Below the pieces are notes generated by a model that saw only the letters and a list, made by a program, of their open reading frames with translations, had not been told where the DNA came from and ran no database searches. DNA of 9,959 nt from NCBI GenBank assembly GCA_046732255.1, contig JBKPMR010000079.1, forward strand, positions 1 through 9,959. The letters run 5' to 3'. The stretch is from DATBLE01 sp046732255 (GTDB lineage Bacteria > Actinomycetota > Thermoleophilia > Gaiellales > Gaiellaceae). Each line of letters opens with the position of its first letter. The first letter of the stretch is position 1. Below are positions 1 to 7,576 of this stretch, one piece after another. The translations under genes and the position numbers were made by a program.

Positions 1-338
1 GCGTCCGCACGAGGCGCGTAGAGCCGATCATCCCGGCCGGCACGAACAACGATCTCGAGCCTAATTGGTCACCCGACGGTGCGAAGCTCGTCTTCATCCG
101 CACGTTTGCCTATCCGGACTACCGCATCTACACGGTTAATCGGGATGGGAGCGGCGAGCAAGAGATTCTCAGCGGCGGCACACCTGCCGAAATACCTGCC
201 TGGTCGCCTGATGGGACGCAGATTGCCTACGACGATCGGGGAACCCTTTGGGTCGTGAATGCCGACGGCTCGAATCCGCACATGATCTTCAGCGGCTACT
301 CATTAGGGTTTAGCTGGGAACCGATACCGCTTCGCTAG
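1..338 (+). CDS. TolB-like PD40 beta-propeller protein, C-terminal fragment (5' end outside window)
   Basis: The reading frame is open from the window edge (first full codon at 3) to a TAG at 336-338, giving 111 residues. Two PD40/TolB propeller blades are visible: WSPDGAKLVF near residues 22-31 and WSPDGTQIAY about 45 residues later. Each is followed by a strand-turn element of the type IYTVNRDGSGEQ or LWVVNADGSNP. This W-S-P-D-G repeat belongs to the WD40-like PD40 family found in TolB and in many secreted or periplasmic actinobacterial proteins that act as scaffolds or bind ligands. The protein ends shortly after the last blade, as expected for a C-terminal propeller. No N-terminus is visible, so signal peptide, domain partners and specific role are unknown. 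It converges on the minus-strand glycan cluster and is probably unrelated to it. The family call is firm; the function is not. Confidence 0.85.
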   Translation, partial: VRTRRVEPIIPAGTNNDLEPNWSPDGAKLVFIRTFAYPDYRIYTVNRDGSGEQEILSGGTPAEIPAWSPDGTQIAYDDRGTLWVVNADGSNPHMIFSGYSLGFSWEPIPLR

Positions 339-890
339 CATCCCGCCGCCGATCGGCTGTCAACGCCGGTGTGCTGCGCGAATGCCTAGCAGGCCTTTTT
401 GGGGCGGTCCGTTGTCGCCCTCGTGTGGTCTCGGAGTGGTCTCGCCACCCGACTCAGAGGGAAAAGCCCTGCTAGGCGGACACCCGGCGGTTTCCGGCGC
501 GCAACAGGATCATCGCGGCCAAGCCGAAGAAGATCATTCGTGCCGGCCGGACAGCAGAGCATTCGGGACGGTAGTCGTGATCGAGGGCGCGCCGATGGAG
601 GTCGACGGTGCGCCATTTGCTCTGACTGCCAGAGTCGGTTGATCGGCGTCGACCCGGCGCCTGAGACGGCGAGGAGGCCGCCCGCGATATCGGTGCCCGC
701 GCCGTCAACGTGAACGGATATCGAGGGACGAGGCGAAATCCGCGGTCGACTCGACGGAGCTCCCGTCCTGCCGGCGCAGAGATGCAGGCGCATTCGAGAG
801 GGCTGCGGGCTAAGCGCCCTTCCCGATCCGGATCCGATCTCTGCTTCGCCCGGAAGCCCGGTACTTCACCGAGCGAACGGTTGCCGGCAC
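339..890. other. Convergent intergenic region without a convincing gene
   Basis: These 552 bases lie between the stop of the propeller gene (+) and the stop of the methyltransferase (-). Open frames occur on both strands, but they are proline/arginine/serine-rich and match no family I recognise, as is usual for chance frames in GC-rich DNA. One minus-strand frame ending at 472 finishes with a hydrophobic stretch then basic residues (MIFFGLAAMILLRAGNRR), loosely like a C-terminal membrane anchor, but the rest of that frame is not protein-like. The region holds the inverted repeat at 384-477, a short palindrome GATCCGGATC at 825-834 and a 5-bp hairpin GCTTC/GAAGC at 843-857 without a U tract. 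Confidence 0.6.
384..477. repeat. Inverted repeat with two opposed terminator-like arms
   Basis: The left arm at 384-399 pairs with the right arm at 462-477 in 15 of 16 positions, with a single C-C mismatch at 394/467; 400/461 adds a wobble pair. Both arms therefore read GCCTAGCAGGNCTTTT on their own strand. Each could also form a tiny GCCT-AGC-AGG hairpin followed by a T run. The 62-base interior contains a direct repeat GTGGTCTCG (425-433 and 436-444). It lies where the propeller gene and the minus-strand cluster converge, so a pair of facing terminators or one long hairpin is plausible. The small stems are only 3-4 bp, which makes terminator function uncertain. Confidence 0.45.
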
Positions 891-2084
891 CTAGCCGGCT
901 CGCGACAGCTCGGCTATTGCCGGCGAGGTCCTCACTCCTTGCACCCCGACACCGACCACATACGCCGGAGGAACGAAGCTTTCGTGTTCCTGCTCGCTGA
1001 CGCGCTCGAGCTGAGCGTACCCGGCTTCACGGAACCAGTCGCTGACTTCATCGTCTGAATGCCGATGCGCATACCGTGGCGTGAATCGATCCCTCGCGGC
1101 GTGGATCGCTTCTCGTGGCCCGTACCGTACGAAGCCGGGCTTCCGTCGGTCACGAAAGAGGTTCTGCCGAGCGAGGTAGAAAGGAACGATGGGCGCGAGC
1201 ACAACGGTCTGAAGTCGTTCCGGCAACCTCCAGACAATCGGTCGAAGCAGACTTTCAGTCCTCATCAGCACCCGCCGTTCGAGCGAGAGCTTCTGGGCCT
1301 TGTGGCTGTACACCCAGATGTATAACCGGCCTCCGATCTTCGGGAGCCTGGAGATGCATTCGAAGGCCGCCCTCGTCGAGAACGTGTGATGGAGAACGCC
1401 GTGGCTATACGCGAGGTCGAACGTGCTCTCACGGTATGGGAGGCGAAACACCGAAGCCTGAACGACGTGCAGGAACGGGTTTCTGCCGAAATGCTTGTAG
1501 GCAGGATCCACGGCATAGCTGAGGTCGACGCCGACCAGCTCGCACTGTTCCTCGCGAGCCATGTAATCGGCCAGGGCGCCGACACCGATGCCTACCTCCA
1601 GCACGACCTTGTCTCGGATTGGATGTTGCTCGAGGCCGAGGAGGGATTTCATCGTCTTGTACACGACCTCGGAAGTTGTGTTCCAGTAGGTCCCTTCGTC
1701 CCAGTCGTAATTGACCCATTCGCTGGAGAACGTCCGCAAGACGTCTTCTTCACCCGTCGCGGGCGCCTCATCCGGCAGCGTGAATCCCGCCAACTCCTTC
1801 GCAACGCGATCAGCGTTGGTCGCGAGGAACTGCTGCGCGACACCCGTCGGGAACACGAGCATGCGCGGCACGCCCTCGTAGATCGGATAGAAGATTCGCC
1901 TCTCCCGATTCACCAATGCCCCCGTGGCGATCTCGGTTGAAAAGAGGTTCGCATCGAGGCCGAGCCGCTTGATTCGCGCAGTCGCTTCCCGCGAGAGGCT
2001 CACGCGGGACGACTCCCACTCGACGAGCTCCAGCGGAGTCTGGTCCAGTGGGCATACGAGAAAATCAAGCAGCCGCAGCTTCAT
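891..2084 (-). CDS. Class I SAM-dependent methyltransferase with N-terminal Trm112-like segment
   Basis: This 397-residue protein is predicted to transfer a methyl group from S-adenosylmethionine, probably to a sugar or other small metabolite of the glycan pathway. Residues 1-80 resemble the Trm112/UPF0434 fold that precedes many such enzymes (LLDFLVCPLDQTPLEL, then IFYPIYEGVPRML). Only one cysteine (C11) remains, so the classical zinc site is absent. Motif I is VVLEVGIGVGA at 160-170, the acidic end of strand 2 is VGVDLS at 184-189, and motif IV with its downstream helix is FDLAYSHGVLHHT at 222-234. The C-terminal third is basic and aromatic. The ATG start is supported by GGAG seven bases upstream (2092-2095 on the plus strand). 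It is the last gene of the minus-strand set, separated by 369 bases from the FkbH-like gene. The substrate cannot be read from the sequence. Confidence 0.93.
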   Translation of the reverse strand: MKLRLLDFLVCPLDQTPLELVEWESSRVSLSREATARIKRLGLDANLFSTEIATGALVNRERRIFYPIYEGVPRMLVFPTGVAQQFLATNADRVAKELAGFTLPDEAPATGEEDVLRTFSSEWVNYDWDEGTYWNTTSEVVYKTMKSLLGLEQHPIRDKVVLEVGIGVGALADYMAREEQCELVGVDLSYAVDPAYKHFGRNPFLHVVQASVFRLPYRESTFDLAYSHGVLHHTFSTRAAFECISRLPKIGGRLYIWVYSHKAQKLSLERRVLMRTESLLRPIVWRLPERLQTVVLAPIVPFYLARQNLFRDRRKPGFVRYGPREAIHAARDRFTPRYAHRHSDDEVSDWFREAGYAQLERVSEQEHESFVPPAYVVGVGVQGVRTSPAIAELSRAG

Positions 2085-2453
2085 CGTCTGTCTCCGTCGG
2101 ACGGTAGCGGGGGAGGATCGGAATGTCTAGATCGCTCGGTCTGCGGCGCTCACATGCTCCCCGAGTACCTCGATGACTGATCGCTGAGCGGCCTTCGCTC
2201 GAATCGCTCGACAGCCGCCGACCCGACCGCTGCGATTGCCCTCGGAATTCGGATCGGCGGCCTGCTCCCGTATGGACTGACGAGCCGGCCGGGGCAGGAA
2301 CCCGGGTTGTCAAGGCGGCGGCCGACGCCGCGGCATCGTCGCGAGCTCGCCTTTCGTCTGACCCGACTCTCCGGAATCGCCAGGACGATCCCGGAAGCTC
2401 CTGCGGTCGGACCGACGTCCTGGGCGCCGCAGCCCGCGAACGGTTTGCATTCG
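2085..2453. other. Gap between FkbH-like gene and methyltransferase, no recognisable gene
   Basis: These 369 bases interrupt an otherwise tightly packed minus-strand gene set. I checked the three minus-strand frames for an acyl carrier protein, the expected partner of an FkbH-type enzyme, and found no D-S-L phosphopantetheine motif and no plausible ACP. One frame ends ...SVIEVLGEHVSAADRAI before a stop at about 2130, but upstream it is not protein-like. A 10-bp palindrome AACCCGGGTT lies at 2299-2308. A minus-strand TTGACA is close by, without a good -10 partner. The gap may be a decayed gene or the leader and promoter of the methyltransferase. Confidence 0.5.
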
Positions 2454-4337
2454 TTACCTCAGATCGGTTGCTGCGACCGCGCCGGACTCGCGATCGAGGT
2501 CTTCCTCGAGATCCCGGATATCGATGTTGAGCCACGGCGCTGAAGGCTCAGGAATGCTCGCGTAGTCAGAGACCGAGAAGGCCACACCGCCATCCAAACT
2601 TTCGTCCGCCGGCTGGAACCCAGCTTCCTCGAGGATGGCGCGCATGCCGGCATTTCGCTCTGAAGGCCTGTACAGGATGTTGACGTGCTCAGCGCCCGTC
2701 CGCTGCGCCCACTTCAGGAAGAGATTGAGGGTCTTGACCTCAACCTTGCGGCCCATCGCCCGGCAGCTGAACGCCAGCACTTCAATGTTCCAGGCTCGCC
2801 TGTCCTGTTCAGCGATCAGCACCCCGACGGTTCCGAAGTCTCCGAAATTGTCCTTCAGCTCGACGACGCCGAGAAAATGGCGATCGCCGTTCAAGCGGTC
2901 CACGACGTCGGCGCGATCGAGCCGCAGGGCCGTGGCGTTGAGCTGATTCGTCCGCGCGATGACCTCCGCCACGCGATCGATATCGAGCTCAGTGGCGCTG
3001 CGGACGCACATGCGCATGTTCGTCCTCATCAAGAATTCCTCATAGGACTCGGTCGTAGCGCCCTGTACTTCCTTCCGTCGTTCCTCCGCCTGCTGCCACT
3101 CCTGACGCTGGAGGCCCTGAGTGGCACCGACGGCCGGCTCGAACTCGATCGACGTGAGGTTGCTGACGCACTCGGTCGGGTCGAACGTTCGGATGCCGGG
3201 ACACAAGTCCTCGACCGCCTGGCGCTCGAACGGCGAGTCGTCGATGAACGCGATGTTTTCGAGTCCCAAGTTCAGCCGCGTCGCGATTTCGCGGACGAGG
3301 TAGGGCTTGGGCTCCCAGCTGACTTGCCAGATCACGACGGAGTCCACGAACTTCTTCGGCAGGATGCGCTGGATCTCGTCGAGGGAGCCCGGATCGTTCT
3401 TGCTACAGACGCACAGCAGGATGCCACGCGAAGCCCAGGCGAGCCCAGCATTGATCCTGAATTCGTTCACGCTGAGCCCAGCCACTCCGTCTTCGACCAG
3501 GGTCCCATCCCAGAGCGTGTTGTCGAGGTCGAAGATGACCGCCTTGATCTTTCTCGTTTGCGGCCGGTTGATCGTTGCCTGTATCAGTAGCTCTTCAGCG
3601 AGCGCTCGGCTGCCCTCGCGAGTGAGGTGATCGTTCAAGCCGTCGGCGTCGACAAAACCCAGCACGTCGTGGTAACGGTGCTCTTCGAACGCAATCGTCG
3701 GCTCGAGCACGAAGACGTCGCCGAACTCCGACGCAATCTCACGGTTCTGCAGCTCGAACCGCAGCAGCAACTCACGCAAGGTCATCGCCCCCTGGCGGGC
3801 CGATTCGAGCCGTCCTCTCCAGGGGCGGTATTTCAACGAGTACCCGTACAAGAACACCGGGACTTGAGTCTTCTCGCGAAGCATGGTCAAGGCGCGACGA
3901 AGCTGGGCACCCATCTCCCCGAGGATCATTTCCGCCCTATCCGGCTGCTCCGGCTCGACTATCTGCACCGCTTGGACGGCAGTCACCATGATCTGGTACT
4001 GGCTAAACACGACGTAGTCAAACGATCGTGAATGAAGTGGCGACCCCGAATTCGAAAGCTCGCCGAACGGATCTTGTGCCGTGGCGAGCTCGAAGGAATG
4101 GCTGCACCGCATTCCAATCGATTCCAACTCGTCTTTCAGATACGTGAGTTCACAGCCGCCGACGAGATACGCCGTCGCACCGGATGCCCACGCGAATCTC
4201 TCGGACGCCTCTTGCCGTCGAGAGTCGTTCTCCCTCCGACCCAGGTGCTCGTTGAGAACTCCGATGACCATGTTCCGGTAGGCCGTGTCGGTGGCGAACC
4301 GGAACAGATACCGAGCGAGCTGTTTAATCGACCGCAA
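2454..4337 (-). CDS. FkbH-like HAD-IIIC protein with N-terminal SGNH-like and C-terminal GNAT-like domains
   Basis: This 627-residue protein belongs to the FkbH-like HAD subfamily IIIC. Characterised relatives load a glyceryl group from 1,3-bisphosphoglycerate onto a carrier protein; long versions occur in surface-glycan loci. The HAD core is clear: DLDNTLWDG with D270 and D272, the motif II region CVCSKND (309-315), the basic residue in WEPKP (K344), and FIDDSPFER at 364-372. Residues about 435-590 look like a GNAT acyltransferase (ARTNQLNATALR, FGDFGTVGV, AMGRKVE, then YRPSERNAGM). Residues about 55-250 resemble an SGNH-type domain, with GGCEL near 60-64 and LNDHLTREG near 234-242. The start is a TTG seven bases after a strong GGGGAGG, and it lies inside the end of the upstream gene (14-nt overlap), which suggests translational coupling. 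A role in acylating or glycerylating the glycan is inference; no carrier protein gene is seen. Confidence 0.94.
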   Translation of the reverse strand: MRSIKQLARYLFRFATDTAYRNMVIGVLNEHLGRRENDSRRQEASERFAWASGATAYLVGGCELTYLKDELESIGMRCSHSFELATAQDPFGELSNSGSPLHSRSFDYVVFSQYQIMVTAVQAVQIVEPEQPDRAEMILGEMGAQLRRALTMLREKTQVPVFLYGYSLKYRPWRGRLESARQGAMTLRELLLRFELQNREIASEFGDVFVLEPTIAFEEHRYHDVLGFVDADGLNDHLTREGSRALAEELLIQATINRPQTRKIKAVIFDLDNTLWDGTLVEDGVAGLSVNEFRINAGLAWASRGILLCVCSKNDPGSLDEIQRILPKKFVDSVVIWQVSWEPKPYLVREIATRLNLGLENIAFIDDSPFERQAVEDLCPGIRTFDPTECVSNLTSIEFEPAVGATQGLQRQEWQQAEERRKEVQGATTESYEEFLMRTNMRMCVRSATELDIDRVAEVIARTNQLNATALRLDRADVVDRLNGDRHFLGVVELKDNFGDFGTVGVLIAEQDRRAWNIEVLAFSCRAMGRKVEVKTLNLFLKWAQRTGAEHVNILYRPSERNAGMRAILEEAGFQPADESLDGGVAFSVSDYASIPEPSAPWLNIDIRDLEEDLDRESGAVAATDLR

Positions 4338-6177
4338 CAGGGAGCCTCCCCGTCAGTGTGCCCTGAGAAAGCGTGAACCGGGCGCCGTCGTGCCGCTGGG
4401 ACGGCCCACGGTCGTGCCGACGATGATCGGAGCCGGCCCGCTCATCAGAGAGCTCCGTTTTCCATCCGGTTTCGGTCCGCCTGACGCGTGTACGAACAAA
4501 CAGGTCCAAGCAGTGGCGCAGCTCCGCAAAGCTCATCGTGATCAGCTCGGACGAGCGTTGCCGATCGCTGATGTAGTCCAGCGCTGTCTCAAATGCGGGA
4601 TCGACTGTCACTCGGCCGTTCACTCGCTGAAAGACGTTGCGTCGCGCACGATCGAACTCACAGGTCATGTAGCAATGTCCGACCAGAAGCCCACCCTTGT
4701 GGATCAGCCTGTCGACCATGGGAGGCGCCAACTGCAACGCGAGGTGATTGAGAAGCACGGTGTCGAATATCCAGGGGGACTGCAACGACTGCTGAAAGAC
4801 CGCCCCGTCTCGACCGTAGATTCCGAACGGGGCTCTTCGCACCCGCCGCGCAATGCGGTACCACCGGGATCCTTGCCTCCAGGCGGCCATTCGCCAGGGC
4901 CTGCGGCGAATGGGGATATCGTTGGCGTCGCCAACGATATTTCTGAATGCGTGAAGCACGAACCAGAGGGCTTCACGGCTCGAAGTTTCTTTCCACCTGT
5001 GGTTCCTACTCATGAGGTCGGTGACGACGTCGGGCCCAGCTCGCTCGGCTAGCACCGACATGCTCTTCCCGAATGGGTTGTCCCAGACGTCAAAATAGGA
5101 CCAGTAGTTTTGGACACCGTTTGCTTCGAGCAACGCTTCAAGGCTCGTCCCACCCGGGAGGCGGCCGCCGCGTGAGAAGAGATAATCGCCGATCCCGTGG
5201 TCGATCCATGTCGCCACGTCAAACTGACGAAGGAGCTCCAACCGGCGCTTGCACTCCGATAACGATGGAGCGTCCCGCTTGGGAGTGAAACCATGAAGCG
5301 CAATCTCACTGCCATACTCGAATAGTCGCTCGATGCTCCGGTGGTAGTCCGCGTTGTCGAGCCCGGTTTCTTCCCACGGCAACGACGACGGAAGGTCTGC
5401 GGAAGGGAACACGCTCTTGGTGATGCGTATTCCACGACGGATCAGTCGATCTGTGAGTATCCGCGCCTTCGCCGGGGAATCAAAATCAGCATGGTCGGTC
5501 AGGCAGATCACAGCACGGGCGCCGTCTGGATACGGCTCTATCCAGGGACACTCCTCCAGATGGCTCAATGGAGCCTGGACGAGTTCGAGGACCATCTTGG
5601 CGCGCCTCGCCGCCCAAGGCACAGCGGGCCAAACGCTGAGACCACACCTCGAGCGGTCCAGCAGCGGGGCCACGATAAGGACGGAGCCGTTCTGCCTGAC
5701 CAAGCGGAAACGGCCGAAGCGAGGGAACTCCCAGCGATCCAGTTGGCCATCGCGCGCCGTCACGATGAACCTGCCCGCCGGCCACGAGGGGATTGCCGAC
5801 GAAGCCAACGGCGCTAGCTGTCCGTCGTCGTCAAGAAACCAGGTGTGATCCGATTCGATGACGACGTTTGCGATGACGCTCCGGAGGAGCACCTCCTCGG
5901 CAGCGACTTCGGCTGAATACGTGATGTTGAACGCGTCTCGTTCGGTCGCGCGCAGATTTGCGGTCTCTACGGACTCGCCGAACTCACGCCCCTCCCGGAC
6001 GATCCGCAGTGTGACGTTGATGCCGCGTTCGACTGGTTGCTTCATGGGAACCTTACGAGGTAGGGCCACAGTAGGTCCAAGTACCAGTCGAGATCGCGCC
6101 GCCGGGATGGAATCGTAGCCGATGACAACTGATAGGCGGGAATAAGCGTGGCCATGCTCGAGGATCCCCACGCGCAT
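4324..6177 (-). CDS. NodB-like polysaccharide deacetylase-related protein with long N- and C-terminal extensions
   Basis: With the ATG at 6177 the protein has 617 residues. The centre looks like a carbohydrate-esterase-4/NodB fold: the AVICLTDHADFDSP strand (D228, H229, D231) stands where the T-F-D-D motif is expected, EIALHGFTP (H295) resembles the metal-binding histidine motif, and ATWIDHG (D326, H327) may be a later motif. Family members remove acetyl groups from N-acetylated sugars; whether this diverged motif set is catalytic cannot be judged. The N-terminal ~215 residues and the C-terminal ~200 match nothing I recognise, and there is no obvious signal peptide or membrane segment. The start is chosen from GGAG eight bases upstream (6186-6189). 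In-frame TTG (6219) and GTG (6213) lie close behind the flippase stop and would add 14 or 12 residues. It overlaps the FkbH-like start by 14 bases. Two perfect hairpins lie inside the gene at 4887-4940. Confidence 0.88.
   Translation of the reverse strand: MRVGILEHGHAYSRLSVVIGYDSIPAARSRLVLGPTVALPRKVPMKQPVERGINVTLRIVREGREFGESVETANLRATERDAFNITYSAEVAAEEVLLRSVIANVVIESDHTWFLDDDGQLAPLASSAIPSWPAGRFIVTARDGQLDRWEFPRFGRFRLVRQNGSVLIVAPLLDRSRCGLSVWPAVPWAARRAKMVLELVQAPLSHLEECPWIEPYPDGARAVICLTDHADFDSPAKARILTDRLIRRGIRITKSVFPSADLPSSLPWEETGLDNADYHRSIERLFEYGSEIALHGFTPKRDAPSLSECKRRLELLRQFDVATWIDHGIGDYLFSRGGRLPGGTSLEALLEANGVQNYWSYFDVWDNPFGKSMSVLAERAGPDVVTDLMSRNHRWKETSSREALWFVLHAFRNIVGDANDIPIRRRPWRMAAWRQGSRWYRIARRVRRAPFGIYGRDGAVFQQSLQSPWIFDTVLLNHLALQLAPPMVDRLIHKGGLLVGHCYMTCEFDRARRNVFQRVNGRVTVDPAFETALDYISDRQRSSELITMSFAELRHCLDLFVRTRVRRTETGWKTELSDERAGSDHRRHDRGPSQRHDGARFTLSQGTLTGRLPVAVD
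4345..4351 (-). promoter_or_regulatory. Strong ribosome binding site fixing a TTG start
   Basis: On the minus strand this reads GGGGAGG, seven bases ahead of the TTG at 4337-4335. It lies within the last codons of the upstream deacetylase-like gene. No ATG or GTG at this spot fits the FkbH-like frame, so this site is the main support for the TTG start and for coupled translation. Confidence 0.75.
4887..4940. repeat. Two adjacent perfect inverted repeats inside a coding sequence
   Basis: First repeat: CCATTCGCC (4887-4895) pairs perfectly with GGCGAATGG (4905-4913) across a 9-base loop. Two bases later a 25-base palindrome occupies 4916-4940: ATATCGTTGGCG, one central T, CGCCAACGATAT, 12 perfect pairs. 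Both lie in frame in the deacetylase-like gene, covering the segment VGDANDIPIRRRPWRM, so the protein is uninterrupted. No U run follows on the minus strand, which argues against a simple intrinsic terminator. Confidence 0.85.
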
Positions 6178-6229
6178 CCGGTCAGCTCCAACTAGAAGCC
6201 ATTCGCGGGCCACCGGCAACCCCTACCCG

Positions 6230-7576
6230 TCACCGATCAGCGAGAGTCTCTCCGGCCGTCGGGCGCCGCCTACGCCGAGGGATCCTTCGCACGCTGGTGA
6301 GAAGCCAACGTATCTCACTGCGCCGCGGAACGAGGTCCCGGGCCTCAGCACCGAGCCTCCGGACGAAGAACAAGCACATGAGCGCTCCTGCCGTCGTGTA
6401 CGCGATCGCCGAGGCAGCCGCGGCGCCGATGCCCGCATAGGGTGGGATGAGGACGATATCCAGCACCAGTGTGCAGACGAAACCTGCAGCCAAGGCAACG
6501 CTGGAGAGGACGGGCTTACCCCGCGCAACGAGCGCGTTCCCGAAGATGGTCAGCGCGAGCATCCCAAGCGCGCCGATCACGAGCACACGCAACTCGACAA
6601 TCGAGCCGCGGAACTGCTCACCGAAGAGCGTCACACACAGGATCGGAGCTGCGAGAACCATGCCCACCATAAGGACCACGGTGGCGACCATCCCGACGCG
6701 GAAGGCGATCGCCGCTTGGCGCACTGCATCCCTGTGCGCCGAGCGAACGAGGTAGGGGCGCTGGACGAACTTGACCGCCGTCGGCAGGTACGAAAGAGCT
6801 TCGGCCCACGCCACCGCGACGCTGTAGAGGCCGAGCTCGCGCGCCCCCGAGATCGCCCCAAGGAGCCATTGATCCAGACGCCAGTTGCCCAGGAGCATCA
6901 CGCGCCCGGCATGGGTCTTGAGCCCAAACCTGAGCTCGCGCGCCATCAGGCCGACATCTGGGCGTCCGAACCCGACCGTGCGACGGGCGACGTACCAGAC
7001 GAGGATCAACGTGCCGACAGCCTGGCCTGCGAGCCATGTCGCAACAGCCGTTCCCACGGTGAGCAGCCCGAGAAGGGCAAGAAGCCCGTTGACGCCGACG
7101 TTGGCGACCGGCGTCACGAGCCAGGCGATGTTCGTGACCGCGAACGCGTAATCGGCGCGGACTAGCCAGCGCAGGAAGAGATTTAGGAGCAGCACCGGGA
7201 TGAACGCAAGCGTCAACCAGCGCAGCGCGCTCGTGGAGGGCCCTGCCACCCGGGGAAACGCCGCGATCAGGCCTTGAACGACGCAGACTGCAAGCACCCC
7301 GAGAAGAACCGCGAGAACGATGGAGTTCGTGGCAAGAGCTCGACGGAGGGGAGGCTCAGAGGCGGCGAAATTGGCGTTCGACTCCTCGACGCCCGCACTG
7401 ACGAGCATCGACGTGAAGCCCGCCATTGCGGCCAGGAAGACGACATCTCCGCGCCCCACTGGACCAAGCACCCGCGAGACGATGAGAACGTTTGCGAGCG
7501 ACAGAACGGAAGCGATGAGGTTCGTGCCGTACGTGATCACGGTCGCCGAGGCGGCCGAGCGCGGCTGCGTTGTCAC
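6230..7576 (-). CDS. Wzx-like polysaccharide flippase (MOP superfamily)
   Basis: Starting at the GTG at 7576 the protein has 448 residues and is almost entirely hydrophobic, with about twelve to fourteen predicted membrane helices and short basic loops. The N-terminal helix followed by NVLIVSRVLGPVGRGDVVFLAAMAG is the classic start of Wzx/RfbX oligosaccharide flippases. These move undecaprenyl-linked repeat units across the inner membrane before polymerisation. The C-terminus is arginine-rich and presumably cytoplasmic. The start is chosen because it forms a GTGA overlap with the stop of the sulfotransferase and leads straight into the first helix. The frame stays open upstream to 7708, but those 44 residues are hydrophilic and lie over the upstream gene. 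The deacetylase-like gene follows after a short gap, so export and modification appear to be co-expressed. Specificity for a given glycan cannot be read from the sequence. Confidence 0.94.
   Translation of the reverse strand: MTTQPRSAASATVITYGTNLIASVLSLANVLIVSRVLGPVGRGDVVFLAAMAGFTSMLVSAGVEESNANFAASEPPLRRALATNSIVLAVLLGVLAVCVVQGLIAAFPRVAGPSTSALRWLTLAFIPVLLLNLFLRWLVRADYAFAVTNIAWLVTPVANVGVNGLLALLGLLTVGTAVATWLAGQAVGTLILVWYVARRTVGFGRPDVGLMARELRFGLKTHAGRVMLLGNWRLDQWLLGAISGARELGLYSVAVAWAEALSYLPTAVKFVQRPYLVRSAHRDAVRQAAIAFRVGMVATVVLMVGMVLAAPILCVTLFGEQFRGSIVELRVLVIGALGMLALTIFGNALVARGKPVLSSVALAAGFVCTLVLDIVLIPPYAGIGAAAASAIAYTTAGALMCLFFVRRLGAEARDLVPRRSEIRWLLTSVRRIPRRRRRPTAGETLADR

Noticed and set aside
472..708. 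Minus-strand frame with a hydrophobic C-terminus then basic residues, like a membrane anchor or sorting signal
   Set aside because: There is only one short hydrophobic stretch, no conserved sorting motif, and the preceding residues do not look like a protein domain.
382..793. Several open frames on both strands in the left intergenic region
   Set aside because: They are rich in P, R and S, mutually overlapping, lack recognisable motifs or ribosome sites, and look like chance frames in GC-rich DNA.
843..857. GCTTC-GCCCG-GAAGC hairpin just beyond the methyltransferase stop as a terminator
   Set aside because: The stem is only 5 bp and no U tract follows on the minus strand.
2276..2330. TTGACA on the minus strand as a promoter for the methyltransferase
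   Set aside because: No acceptable -10 sequence at 16-18 bases; the downstream sequence is GC-only.
2685..3590. Long plus-strand open frame (301 residues)
   Set aside because: It lies fully opposite the FkbH-like gene, whose catalytic motifs are clear, and is an antisense shadow.
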